Position numbers and translations under genes: made by a program. From the NCBI GenBank assembly GCA_009809945.1, contig WTPW01000768.1:111194-175193 (forward strand): a stretch of 64,000 nucleotides of DNA. The letters are read 5' to 3'. Below the pieces are notes generated by a model that was not told the origin of the DNA, searched no databases, and saw only the letters and a program-made list of their open reading frames with translations. This stretch comes from Gigaspora margarita. Taxonomy: Eukaryota; Glomeromycota; Glomeromycetes; Diversisporales; Gigasporaceae. Shown one piece after another: positions 27,745 to 40,338 of this stretch (the first letter of the stretch is position 1; the number at the start of each line of letters is the position of its first letter).

Positions 27745-30104
27745 TAGTGTTACAAGCTAATTAAATTTTTATGGCTAGGCTAAGCCATTAAATTTTTAAT
27801 AGCTTAGCGGCTTAGCTGATAGTATAGTGCTGATCCAAAAATATGAGTCTGTAGTATGTTAAAAATTCTCTACATACTTAACATTAAAAGTTGGTTCTAC
27901 AACTAAAGTTTATAATGAAAAGGTTTTCTTAACGTAAAGGTCCCAATAAAGATAGATTAATAGTTTGTCGAATAATGAAACTATTAGTTGACTATTGGCT
28001 GATTTGATCAGTTTAGACTATCTTCAGTACTTGCAAAATCAATAATTAATTTAAATAATTATGATTTATTGCTTTTGTTATGTTCCGAACTACATCAGCG
28101 AATTATATATACGTAATCTTACGTAAGATATTACAGCCCGTAATATTACGAAAATCTTATGATCGTCACGGTGTATTATGTGATATATTACGTTAGATTA
28201 TGGTAATATTACGGTTATTATTTCGAAATATTTCGAAATATACCAAATAAAAAAAATGCAAATTACCTCCCCCCACAGGGTCGCGTACTCATGCAGATCA
28301 ATAAACTAATGCGTGCAGGAGGTAATATTTTGATATTTTTGCATTGTTTCGCAATATTTTGGATCATTTCGCATTGTTTCGCAATATTTGGCAAATTTTC
28401 GCAAAATTTTAAAAAATAAATAAACGATATACATATTCACATAATCATACTTTTTTACAGGTTTTCGCTTTATTTCGCAAGGTTTCGCAATTTATTAAAA
28501 AATTTTACATTTTTTTATTTATTATTATTTTTTTATTTATTATTATTATATATTATACATATTATATTATATATTATATTTTAATTATTATACATTTTTT
28601 ACAGTATTATTTTTACATTATTATATATTATTTTAAATACTTTTGCACTTCTTCGCTTCTAATTCTATCACTATATACAAAAAACTAGAACTACACACTT
28701 ATTTCGCTCACCCACAGTTAGTTATTATCTTCGCTTCTTTGTTTTCTATTGTCTTCACTTTGACTACTTCTTTTGTTTTGGCTATAAACTTCGTTTCGCA
28801 CTCTTTTTCTAAAAACTTCAAAATAAAAATGTTTCTTAGAAGTGTTGGTTCTTGCAAATTGCCGAGGAAAGTCGCAAAGTTTCGAAGAAGTTAGGAATAA
28901 CTAAAATAAAATTTAAAAAAATAAGTAAAAAAAAAAACCAAAAAAACAAAAAGTGTAAGCAAACTAATAAAAAAAATAAACGAAGCCCCAAATCTTCGTA
29001 AGAGTTCGCGTTCTTGTAAATTCAGAAATTGCAAAAGTCGTGTTAATGTTCTTGCGAAATGCCAAAAAAGTCGCGAAGTACCGAAAAAGTCTGGGTTGTT
29101 TTTCGTGCAAAGTGCCAGAAAGTAAGGGTTCTGTTCTCGCAAAGTGCCGAAATATAATAATAAAAAAAATTTTAAAATAAAACAAAAGAAAACAAAAACA
29201 AAAAACACGAAACGAAAAAATAAATGACGCAAAACCTTGCAAAAACTTGCACAAACTTGCAAAACCATGCGAAAACTTGCGAAAACTTGCGCCTAACTAA
29301 ATCATTCTCTAAAGAAGCTTTCTTGGTATTCTTGATTATGTCGGAAGTCTGAGTAGACATACGAAAGGTTTCGAAATGTTGTATATCTTCTTGCAAAGGT
29401 GTCTTGTAAAAGTGCCAAAATAAAAAATAATTAAAAAAAAATTAAAAATAAAAATGAAAACAAAAAAACGAAACGAAAACAAAAAATGAAACGTAAATAA
29501 AAAATGAAACGAAATAAAAACAAAAAAGCGAAAGAAAAAAAATAGAAGATCTAATTATAAACAAAAGATCTAATCTGATCTTGTAGTACAGAATTTGAAT
29601 ATCATCGAATTATTTCGAACTATTCCGAAAAATCAGTCTAATGCGTGATCCAGGTTACAGACCTACTGATCCTGATCCAGCTTGGTTTCCTAGTCCTAAA
29701 TTATTTTGAAAGGGATCAAAATATTTTGTTAACCTATTTCGAAATATTTTGAAATTACTTTCGTAATATTTCGAAAATTTGATAATTCGAAATATTTTGA
29801 AATATATTACGTAATATTTTGCTTATATTACGGTTCGTAATATCTTACGTAAGATTACGCTATTATAAATTTGCTGATGTAAGATAGAGATCGATCCGCG
29901 AATAAAACTGAAAATTAATACATATTCCTAAGTTGAGAAAATCTTGCATAATTAAAGAAATCCTATATTTATTCAAATTTTAGTTACACTATAAAATTTA
30001 CGAATTGGCATTATTAGCCATTATTAGCCGGCTAGGCAAACTGTCAGCTGGCTAAGCGGCTAAGCTGCCGGCTAAGCGGCTAGCTTAATCGGCTTGAAAC
30101 ACTA
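27745..30104. mobile_element. Non-autonomous hAT with nested element
   Basis: Ends TAGTGTTACAAGC and GCTTGAAACACTA are inverted repeats flanked by the exact 8-bp duplication GTTGCTAT (27737-27744 and 30105-30112). Inner arms hold many GGCTAAGC words (27770-27825 and 30010-30090). The hAT itself is only about 570 bp; the rest is the 1787-bp TA-flanked element at 28093-29879. No transposase. Confidence 0.9.
28093..29879. mobile_element. 1.8-kb TA-flanked element, CpG-rich copy (copy 1)
   Basis: Ends CATCAGCGAATT and AATTTGCTGATG with TA on both sides. Sub-terminal arms carry CGTAATCTTACGTAAGATAT and its complement. Next inward are arrays of TTTCGAAATATTT-like dyads on both sides, then a centre with repeated TTCTTGCAAAGTGCCGAAA words and A-rich tracts. 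No transposase is readable; the apparent minus-strand open frames (28891-29396) are low-complexity F/L/R text from the A-rich repeats. Copies 2 and 3 are at 35071-36990 and 58847-61912, with CG mostly replaced by TG or CA. Confidence 0.85.
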
Positions 30105-30112
30105 GTTGCTAT

Positions 30113-30450
30113 ATATAAAAGTCTAAATTTTACTAAGAAAAATTCTAAAAAAAGTGATTAAATAAAGTTGTTTAGGACATCAAAATACACTTTATGAAAT
30201 TTGGTATTATTAGAACAACTTTTTACTAATACACTTTTCAATATTTTGAAAAACTTAACAATTCAAAAATAAACTACCTCTACATTTTTGTATAACTTTT
30301 TGCCAAAAATAGTAGCCTATTTTAGATATATAGTAATATTGCAAAAGAATCATTTTTTATTAAAAATAAACTAGTAAAATTTTGAGAAATATAAAAGAGT
30401 GCACATAATACAGTGTGCACCAAAAGTCAAATAAATTTTTTTTTTTTTTT

Positions 30451-30481
<31 letters not shown>

Positions 30482-33088
30482 ATATAATGTCATAGTAGAA
30501 ACTTTGTTACAGCAGCCTTAAATTAATCCTAAGATTAATGTCTCTTTGTTATCAAGTAGAGATAGGTGAGGGGTCAGATAAGTTCTTGGACCAGGCTGAC
30601 AAATTCCTCCAACCTGAAAACTAGTTGAAGTAAAGAGATATGGCTATAGAAAAATTCTATGGTAAAGATTTTTAACTACATTTGTGCTACAGATCACCCA
30701 ATATGACATTACACCTCCTATTTCCTATTTTATACTATTATTAATTTAAACTAATAAAATAAATCTAGTTAGGATAGGTTGGAGAAAACCTAATTTGGTT
30801 AATGAATTAAGGTCTTAATAAATTTTACTAATTTTAAAATAGTAAATATGTATAATTTTATGCTAATTAAATTTATTTAATTAACTAAAATATATTATTT
30901 TTGGTAAAATAAGTTTGCTATATACTAAAGCAAATAATTATAATTTTTCTATATACAACTTTTTTTACTAAAAAAAAACTATTTTGGTCAATTGTTTATT
31001 ACAAAATTTTATAATAATTTTAAAGGACAGTATCTATTTTTAAACAATTTATTAGTAAAAAAATTTAATTAAAGTTTTTGTAATAAATAACTATTTTTTT
31101 CAAAAATTTTAATTTAATTTTTTGAATAAATGTATGTGTAGCCTATGTTACATATAGCCAGTAGTACAAAAGTATAATATATTATAAGATATAACTACTA
31201 TTATACATACTGTTGTATATGCAGAATGATATAATTTATTAGTTTTATCTATTGTAATATTTGATTATACCAAACAAAAATTTAATCTTGAATGCACTAG
31301 AGCTATTTATTTACAATAAACAATTCTTATTTTTATTATTAATAACCAAATATCTTTTTTTCCAATTTAGGTCTCAATTTTTAGCATAGATCTAATCTAC
31401 TACTACCACTTGTACAAAATCAAAATTATTTAATTAATACACCTAAACCTTATTCTTTTGTCAATTCAAACACCAATATCTGGCATGCATTTTGAATTAT
31501 AAACAAAAATTGTGAAATATTTTGATGCTTATTGTAGTTCAAAGAACTTTTCTAAGTTATTTATAGGTTAGTATATAATAGTGAATAAAGAGATGCTGCT
31601 ATTATCAATATGAATATCAAGGTTAATATCAAGGCAAAAAGATGATAGTTGTTGAAGAATAGTACAATACATATTTAAAACATGGTAGTTGCTCATAATA
31701 TTTAAATACAACATGTTCTAAAACAACTAGTATTATTAATATCACTAGTATTTTTTAGAACATGGAAACTATCCTTTAGATCCTTTTGCAATGACAATTA
31801 CTTGAAGCAAAATATAAGAATATTTTTTTTCTATCTCAAGATCTATCAAATACAATTCAAAAAGTAAAGAAAACAATTAATTGATAATAAAGCAGCCATA
31901 TTAATTAATTATCTTTTTGAATATAAAGATAAGGATATGTAATAATTTATTAATTAGTGTATAGATTTTTTAACAAAAAATTCTTTAATGTCTTTATTTT
32001 GGATTATATTTGATTAATATTAACCTTATATTAGAGGCTTATTTAGATCAGAAATACTAACCCAGGTGGGTTATTAATTGATTTGGGTTATAACATGGGT
32101 TAACAGGAATTCATAAAGTTTTTGAAGTAATCCTTAAATATTGATACAATAATTCTTAACTAAAACTATTATAAGAGAGAAAGAGCCTGTATTACAAATA
32201 TTTAAACTAAGAATTTTAAATTTTGTATTAAAATATTTCTCAACCTTGCTATTGTTTGAGTTTTTTATTTTTTTTATTTTGGAAAGTATTAGATTATTTA
32301 TTAAGAAATTTTTAATCTGTGACCAATGTTTAAAATGTAAAATCTGCAAAATGCAAAAATTGAAAATTAATTCTATATGTAAAAATTTTTATGAATCTGT
32401 GGATTTTATTATATATTGTGCATGCTGCATATAATTTTTTGATTTTTTTATTATATTTACAAGAATTGATAAGTTTTTTACATATTAAATAAAATTAATT
32501 GGTAGATTACAGTTAAAGGGAATAAAAAATGATAAACCTTATAATAAACAAAATCAGAAATTTATATATATTTTCTATAATATAGAAATAAAATATTTAA
32601 AGTTTTAAATGAGTATTTCATTCTATTGCTCAATCAACAAATATTTTTTTATTAGTTATTATAACTGACAATGATCTTGCTATAGATACTGCAATTGCAA
32701 AAATTATACCAGATATTTATCATATTTATTATATATATTATATTGGGCAAAATTTTATTAAAAATTTAAAATCAAATTGGAATCAAAATATAATAATTTT
32801 TCTAAAGAGTGTATCAAATAAGAAATACTCTATCACAATCCAAATTTGATTTTTTGTAAACTTCTTTTTTAAAAATACTCAAACTTAGTAGCATATCTAA
32901 TAAGGGCTTGGGTCTCAAAAACAAAATTTTGCACTTTATTATACTTTATATATTTTTATAGCAGGAATGCAAACTACACAGAGTAGGAGAGTAAGATGCA
33001 ATAATTAAACCTCTGGTTAATAGTTATAGATCTGTTTTAGAATATTTAAAAAACTATCTACTATTATACAATGCTGAACTTGAACATA
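30113..33088. other. Long AT-rich repeat-derived region
   Basis: At 30105-30370 the sequence resembles the elements near 42115 and 42505 (GTTGCTA, AAGTCYAAATTTTACTAAG). A pure T run of over 30 bases followed by TTA repeats is at 30429-30480. No gene, RNA or complete element was recognised in 30.5-33.1 kb. The small open frames at 32134-32434 are composition-driven. Confidence 0.4.
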
Positions 33089-33090
33089 TA

Positions 33091-33336
33091 GGGGTGGGTC
33101 AATAGAAAAGGAACAAATCATTTTTAGTAAATTTTTTTTAATTTTTAATTAAAATATCTTGACAACTATTTAATCAAATTTTCCAAAAAATTTTTTATTT
33201 TAATCTTGAAATTATATAGAATTAAAATAAAAAAAATTTATTAAATTTATTAAGATAGTTGTTAAGATATTTTAGCTTAAAGTCAAGAAAACTTTTACTT
33301 AGAAAAAATTTGTTCCTTTTCTATTGACTCATCCCA
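33091..33336. mobile_element. TA-flanked MITE with GGGGTGGGTCAATAG ends
   Basis: Inverted ends GGGGTGGGTCAATAGAAAAG and CTTTTCTATTGACTCATCCCA lie between TA at 33089-33090 and 33337-33338. The core, with AATATCTTGACAACTATTTA and its inverted return, is a diverged form of the core in the 16514-17362 element. Confidence 0.85.
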
Positions 33337-33385
33337 TATTCTGTAACTATTCAATTTTATATATTTAAGTCATAATTTTTATCTA

Positions 33386-33569
33386 CAGTCTACTTCTGCT
33401 ATAGTCACACTGTCTGGCAGAAACTTGATGTAACTATAGCGAAAGAAACATAATAATAGTCACATCATGTAATTATAACGAGAGTTAATTTTATATTACT
33501 GCAAAGGATTAGTATATAGTTTCAAGAAAATGTAACTATTTTGGGTGTGACTATTGCGAGAGTAAACTG
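33386..33569. mobile_element. pogo/Tigger-type MITE
   Basis: Ends CAGTCTACTTCTGCTATAGT and TATTGCGAGAGTAAACTG are inverted and bounded by TA (33384-33385, 33570-33571). CAGT...TATAGTCACAC ends are of the pogo/Tigger kind. Inner copies of ATAGTCACATCATGTAATTA repeat the end motif. Confidence 0.85.
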
Positions 33570-33655
33570 TATAATAGAAGCATAAATTATTGACTATTTA
33601 ATGCCTGCTGCTATTTCAATACAATGACAAGAAATAGCACAAGCCATATAGTATA

Positions 33656-34230
33656 TGGGGTAGAAAAGGAACAAATTTTTTCCAAGTAAAAGTTTTTTAA
33701 CTTTAAATTAAAATAACTTAACAACTACTTAACCAAATTTAATAATTTTTGTTTATTTTAATTTTATATAGTTATAGAATTAATATCAAAAAAATTTATT
33801 AAATTTGATTTGGTAGTTGTTAAAATATTTTAATTTAATTGGTAATTCAGATATGAAACAGAACAAATTTCAATAAATTTTTGTGCTATGTTTACTATAT
33901 AATTTTTACTTTTTATCAAATCTGCATTTCCAACAAGGTAAAATAATTTTTTTACTAAATAAATCTTATTTTTTATTTTGCAAAAGTATAAAGAGAGTAA
34001 TTTTAATTAAAATTTTAATTAATCTATCAAAATTAAGTTAATAGATTATAAACTACAAGTATTTTAATCTTCGTAATTATACGTTTTCTTATTATTTTCT
34101 TGGAAATGCAGATTTTTTACACAATAGTAAATTTTACTATAAGAAATTCCAATTTATATCTGAATTACCAATTAAAATTTAAAAAAAGTTACTAAAAATG
34201 ATTTGTCCTTTTTTTATTAATGTTTCCTCA
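33656..34230. mobile_element. Second GGGGT-GAAAAGGAAC MITE, interrupted
   Basis: It is related to 33091-33336: left TGGGGTAGAAAAGGAACAAA, right ATTTGTCCTTTTTTTATTAA then TGTTTCCTCA, with TA on both sides. Without the insertion at 33836-34176 it would be about 235 bp, matching its 246-bp neighbour. Confidence 0.75.
33836..34176. mobile_element. Nested foldback MITE
   Basis: Ends TTAATTGGTAATTCAGATAT and ATATCTGAATTACCAATTAA are inverted. It sits in the right half of the element at 33656-34230 and separates its core from its right end. The exact end positions are uncertain by a few bases because host and insert are both A/T-rich. Confidence 0.75.
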
Positions 34231-34232
34231 TA

Positions 34233-35070
34233 TGTTGGTTATATACTATAATTTACAAATATTGCTAATTCTAAACTAATATAAATTTGAAGCAATGTAG
34301 CAAGTACACATTTAAGCTAGTGAACAAGAACTACATTTTAGAAATTAAAAGTAAAATTGAATTATTTAATACCAGTTTTGCAGAAGATACTAGCAATGTT
34401 CTATTAATACTTCTAAAAGAACTTATTCTAACCAATTGCTATAATGATATTATTAACTTGTTGTTATCAATGTAGTAAAAAAAATTATGTTGTTCTTTTA
34501 ATGATTGTTCTTATTTTTGCACTTGTCTTGGTTTGTCCAACATTGTATTGTATGTTGTAGTACTTCTATGGACCAGACTCAAACTAGACTTTAGTCAAGT
34601 CTGAGTTTAGTTCAATTTTCAGACTGAACTTAGACTTTATATTTAAACTTTTAAGTCAAATCAGAGTTCAGTCTGGGTCCAGTCAGAAATTTGCAAACTG
34701 ATCTGAGTTTGAATATATTTATATATATTTTTTGAAGCTGAATTTTGTTTTTATATTATTTGAAAAAATATGTAATATTGGTAAAAAGGTGTAGGTGTAC
34801 CAGCTTTGCAAAGTGAAAAACTTTAAAACCTTCTGAATTAGGCTTATTTTTTATTCAGACTATATAGATGCTTTATTAGAGAATCTTATTATTATTTTGT
34901 CTATTGAAATATTTGAGCCTAAAATGTAATACTGTTTTGAGGTATTATGAAAGTTTGAAAGTAATGGTTCTACTTTTTTATAATAGTTTTTGACAGGACT
35001 AGGAGGTAAAATATACAAGAACCTTTTGATCTCAAGTATTTCAATATCATTTGTTTTGATATTTGATTAT
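34233..35070. other. Spacer with GACTNAG-type degenerate repeats
   Basis: At 34565-34700 degenerate CAGACTTARACTTAGTC-like words recur with GTCTGGGTC and AGTCAGA, similar in style to the 4.2-5.3 kb array. No gene. Confidence 0.4.
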
Positions 35071-36990
35071 CATCAAATTTATAGTACCGAAATCTTTTGA
35101 AAGAAATTGCATATCAAAATCTTTCGAAGGAATTGCAATTGATGCTAAATTTTTTGAAAGAATCAGAATCTTTTGAAAGATTTTGGTATGCATATCTTTT
35201 GAAAGATTTCAAAATATTGCGAAATAAGTTTCAAAATATTGCAAAATAGGCAAAAAAAAGCAATTACCTAATTAATTATTCTATGTAGAAACACAGGAGG
35301 TACTATTTCACATATTATTATGTAAATCTGTAACGTTTTGCAATTTTTCGCAATAATTTGCAAATTTTTTAAAATTTTTACAATTTTTTTATTTATTATA
35401 TTTTTAAATTAAATATATATTCTTAATTAATATTTTATTATATATTATATTTTAATTATTATACATTCTTTACAATATTATTTTTATATTATTCTATATT
35501 ATTTTTACATTATTACATATTATTTTTATATTATTACATATTATTTTAACTACTTTTGCAATTCTTTGTACTAATTCTATTACTATTGTAGAAGAAAAAA
35601 ATAAAAACTAGCACCTATATACTTATTTTTGCACACTTTACAATTTGCTATTACCTTCGCTTCTTTGTTTAACTATTGTATTAGCTTCACTATTTCTTTT
35701 GTTACCTTCATTTTGCTCTTTTTTCTAAATACTTTTTAAACATGGTAGAGAAGTAAAAAATAAAAAAAACATTTCTTAAGTAAAAGTTGGTGTTTTTGCA
35801 ACTTGCCAGAAAAATCTAGTATTCTTGCAAAGTGCCAAAGAAGCTAAAGTTGGTGTTTTTTTAAAGTACCAGAAAGTCAGGTCGTATTCTTCAAAGTTTT
35901 GAAGAAGTCAGAAATAAATAAAATAAAAAAATAAGTAAAAAAAAAACAAATGAAAAAACAAAAAATATGTAAGCAAAACTTAATAAAAAAAAATAAAGCC
36001 CCAAATCTCTATTTCTCTGAAGTAAGAGTTCATGTTCAGAAATTGCTGAAACCAAGTTGTTTTATTAAGTGCCAGGTTAATGTTCTTGCTATGTGCTAGA
36101 AAAGTATGTATTTGTTTGCAAAGTGTTGAAAAAGTCTGAGTTGCATTTTTTTGCAAAATGGCAAGAAGTAAAGGTTTGTTCTTGCAAAGTGCTAAAATAA
36201 AATAAATTAATAAAAAAAATTTAAAAAATAAAAAATATAAAACAAAAACAAAAATAAACGAAGCAAAACTATGTGAAAACTTGTAAAACCTTGCAAAAAC
36301 TTGCAAAATTTTGCAAAGAAGCATTCTTGGAAATTTTGAAATTGCTAGAGAGAAATTAGTTGTGTGTCTTGCAGCATGTCGAATATTTGAGTTGGCTTGC
36401 AAAGTCTTATTAGTATTCTTGCAAAGTGTCAAAAAGTTGTAGGTTTATTGCAAATGGTTAATATTCTTGTAAAGTGTGAAAAAAACTAAAAAAATAAATA
36501 AATAAAAAAAAAAAAAAACAAAAACAAAAAAAAACAGAACGAAACTAAAAAAACAATATAAACAAAGTGAAAAGAAAAAAAACAATGTAAAACTGTATAG
36601 AAGATCTAATTTATAAACAAAAGATCTGATCTGATCTTGTAATACAGTAGATTAATTTCAATAAATAATACAAAATTTCAAACTATTTTGAAAATATAGT
36701 TCAATGCATTCTTGATATAACCTAGATTACATATCCTGATCCAGCTAATCCAGCTGATCCAGCCAATTCTAAAATATTTTGAAATATTTCGATTACAAAA
36801 TATTTTGAAAAATATTTTGAATCCACTTTTGAAATATTTTGAAAACATTTTCGAAATATTTCGAAACCTGAAATATTTTGAAATATATTTTGAAATATTT
36901 CGAAATATATTGCGATATACAAGATCTTCCAAAAGATTTTGCATGTTCGCAAGATCTTTCAAAAGATTTCGTATATTTATTTTGCTGGTA
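35071..36990. mobile_element. 1.9-kb TA-type element, decayed copy 2
   Basis: It follows the same plan as 28093-29879: outer CATCAAATTTATAG and TTTTGCTGG ends, sub-terminal ATCTTTTGAAAGATTTCAAA blocks, dyad arrays of AAATATTTTGAAATATT, and a centre with TTCTTGCAAAGTGCCA repeats. Most CpG sites of copy 1 appear as TpG or CpA here. No coding region. The minus-strand open frames at 35980-36998 come from repeats. Confidence 0.75.
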
Positions 36991-38248
36991 ATGAACAAAA
37001 AGTTTTAGATCTTTATTTTAGCACTAATTAAGAGACAAAACTTAAAAAGTTTCTGATAAATAACAGAAGCAACCTACATAAAATCTACTAGTAGAACTAG
37101 CAACTTCTACTTCTGCATATTATTCATATTCATTACTACTATATTGAACATGAAAATTGAAAAGAAAAGAAAAAATTTGATTTGTTTGAATATATCAACA
37201 TCAAGGTGTGGTGGCAACTAGATATTTATATGACTCAATGGACTTGTATAAACCAATGGTCAAAGTTGGAAGGTGGAGGTAATAATTTTAGGACTACTTT
37301 GTGTTTTCTCTTGAAGGCACAGTTGGTATCTGTTGTAGGATTTTCATTTTCATTCTCACTATCTGGCTCTAAATCATTTAAAAATATTGCCAGTATGCTA
37401 AAATAGTTGTATTTTCTTTCTCTTCTTTTTCTGCATATGTTTCTACATTTCTAGAAGAAGATGATACTAAACTTGAAGGTAGTATATTTGTTGATATAAA
37501 GTTATTTTTTTTGGTTTTTTTTGTTTAATTTTATTTATTTTTTTTTGTATTTAGTAAAAACATTTTTTTGCAATCTAGGAAGGTATTTCTTTGCAATCTA
37601 GTAAAAATATTTAATACAAATCAATTTTGTACAAGCAATTATGAATTTACTTAAACACAGTATGCAATAAGTTATAATGTATAAGAAATACAATATTACA
37701 AGAAATAATTAGTAATAATACAAATTTTAATTATAGCTTAAGGAAGTAGAGTTAAGGCTTATAAAAATTAGATGCAATTACACAAAAATGGTTTAAAAAA
37801 AATAAGAAGACAAATTTGTCTACTGAACAATTTAAGGGATAAATTGTTTTTTTCACTTTACAAATATGCACTACTTTTATTAGAAGCTTTAAGTAAGAGA
37901 ATTACAAAAAACTATAATTGAACTATGATGTATACTATTACCCAGCAACTTTACTAGTGCTAAGTATAATCGTTGTACTGATATTTGTTGGTTCCCAAGC
38001 TTTATATAACATTACTTACAATATTTCTTAGAGAATAATTCAGGTACTTAGCTACCTATCTCTTCATAACCTACTCCTTTAAAAAACTTATTTTTGAGCT
38101 TCTTATAAAAATAAATAAAAAAGGAGAAAGAGTAAAGGGGTCAAAATCTATTTAAATAAATTTAGCCAAAAAACAAAAAAAAAACAACAACTAGACAAGA
38201 AGAAAAAAACTAAAAAAAAAACTAGAAAAAAAATTGAAAAAATAGAGT
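36991..38248. other. AT-rich spacer, one possible coding scrap
   Basis: On the minus strand, about 37250-37400 reads NDLEPDSENENENPTTDT followed by a short basic stretch and PPPSNFDHWF. It looks more protein-like than its surroundings but is too short and too broken to name. The rest is A/T-rich with poly-T and poly-A runs. Confidence 0.3.
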
Positions 38249-38458
38249 ATAAAGATTAGAGATGTGCTTTATGCATTATGCATACTGTATTATGCATTGC
38301 ATAATATTGTATAATGCAATACAAAACTTGTAAAATTTAAAAATGCACATAGAAATTATTATAATTTTGATAATTAAAATTATATAATTTGCTTTTATTC
38401 TAACAATATTTTTTTTAAATTAGAACTTATAAATAATATATTTTATTAATAATATACA

Positions 38459-39320
38459 TTAATTGATAATCTGCTAGTCAACTAGAAAGTAATCATAGTG
38501 TAAAATGACACAAATCATATATGAAAATCACTATAGACAAAATGTGGTATGCTTCCATCTAAAAAAATTTTCTTACTAAGAAAATGATAGATATCCATTA
38601 ATTGAAAGTTGTAATGCTTATTGAGATGCATTTAATGTAGTTAGATTATCCAAATTGGCCTAGTGGATGGTGAGATATTGTCAAAAAATTATTGGCTAGC
38701 TATATAAAATTGGTCTGTATTATTTAACTGACAATTACTTCACCAATACCCTATTTTACGTACAAATTATTTACTGACAAGTTCCTTTTACTGATAGTAT
38801 ATTTCACTAAAGCTTATTTTACTGACAAGTTTTTTTTCTATAATCCATACTAACTTTACTCTAATTTTACTCTGTCCCTACCCTGATCCTAATGACAATG
38901 ACCAGAATTAATTTGTCAGTAAATAAGCTTTGGTAAAATGAACTGTCAGTAATATGAATTTGTTAGTAAATAATTTGTTAGTAAAATAGAATATCTGTGA
39001 AGTGATTGTTAGTAAAATGATTGCTATTATATAAAATCTCTATATAAACAAATATTGTTAATATAGAGATTTTTTATAGTTAGCCAATTATTTTTTGATA
39101 ATATCTTACTATATACTGGGCCAATTTGAATGATCTAACTATTGCTAGATATATCTCAATTAGCTCTACAACTTTCAGTTAGTAGACGTTTGTTAACTTA
39201 GTAAGAATTTTTTTTAGATAGAAGCATGCCACATTTCGCCTATAGTAATTTTTATATATGATCTGCATCATGTTATACTATGATCACTCTCTAGTTAACT
39301 GGCCAATTATCAATTAATAA
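38459..39320. mobile_element. Long-arm foldback element with a nested MITE
   Basis: The left arm has TTAATTGATAATCTGCTAG, AATCATAGTGTAAAATGA and GTGGTATGCTTCCATCTAAA. The right arm carries the complements TTTAGATAGAAGCATGCCAC, TATACTATGATCACTCTC and CAATTATCAATTAA. Arms exceed 130 bp. The middle is occupied by the MITE at 38727-39024. Confidence 0.8.
38727..39024. mobile_element. Nested MITE, same family as 25354-25653
   Basis: It shares TTTCACTAAAGCTYATTTYA, TTACTGACAAGTT and GTGAAGTGATTGTTRG with the 25.4-kb copy, in the same order. It lies in the loop of the larger foldback element. Confidence 0.8.
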
Positions 39321-39324
39321 ACTA

Positions 39325-40336
39325 CATGCTATAGATTAACATTAACAAAAACTTATAATAAAATCAAAAATAATTTGATATAAACTAACTCAACCTTGCT
39401 TACATACCAACTTGCTAAAATACAAGTAAGTTCTATAACAAGGTTTGTTACAGTACAATAACTCCTATAAAAATTATAATTTTAATGCAAGCTTATTTAC
39501 TTAATTGTATAAAAATCAAATTACCTCAATGCAAAACAACCATATCTTTAACCAATACTATAATTGCCCAAACAACAAAATATTTTTTCAATATCGCATG
39601 ATAAGAATTTTATTTATATTATTTATTTTGGTTCTATAATATTATACAATAATTTCAATACAACTAACTAACATATACAGTAACTAAATTACTAAATAAC
39701 TTCAATAAAAATTATTTACAATAGCTTACAATAAAAATTACAATAACTGAATTAACTCAAACTTAATCATATAAAATCAATTCAATATTAATACAAGCTA
39801 ATTTTAATCATACTATAATTAGCAAAATATTGATTTCAACAAAATTATTTTTTAACAAATATAATAATAATTTTAGTACAACAATTAATGCAATCTTAAT
39901 TGTATAATATGCACTACAATTGTCATTATTTTTTATAGCAAAACTTGTTTACAGTAAATAATAATATTGCAAAATTTGCAACTATAATTCCAATACAAAA
40001 AGTGTATTATAATAGCAAGTTTATAGCCAAACTTTTTATAATAAATTATGACAGAATTTATAACTATATTCTAACATAACTTCAACCAAATATGTGTATT
40101 ATCATTAGTTGTATGTAATTTTTTTAACAAAATTTTTACAATAGTTATAATAGAATAATTTAATATATACAGTAAGCTACTGTATTAGTAAAGCAACCTA
40201 ACTTAACTACTTTTGAACTTTCTAATGACTAGTTCTTGCTAATTTTATCAATTTGAAAGTGTGCTAATTAGTTATATGCTACTATTATATGCATTAGTAT
40301 TATTCTTAATTAAAAACTAATAAATTAATTATATTA
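39325..40336. other. AT-rich residue of the hAT composite
   Basis: Extremely A/T-rich, with frequent CAATA and TATAATT words. No coding sequence or element ends are recognisable. Confidence 0.4.
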
Positions 40337-40338
40337 TA

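Noticed and set aside
28891-29396. Minus-strand F/L-rich frames as membrane proteins
   Set aside because: They are read from A-rich repeat arrays of the TA-flanked element and are not conserved in copies 2 and 3.
36678-37008. Overlapping frames on both strands near 36.8 kb
   Set aside because: They arise from the palindromic AAATATTTTGAAATATT array, which is open on both strands by composition.
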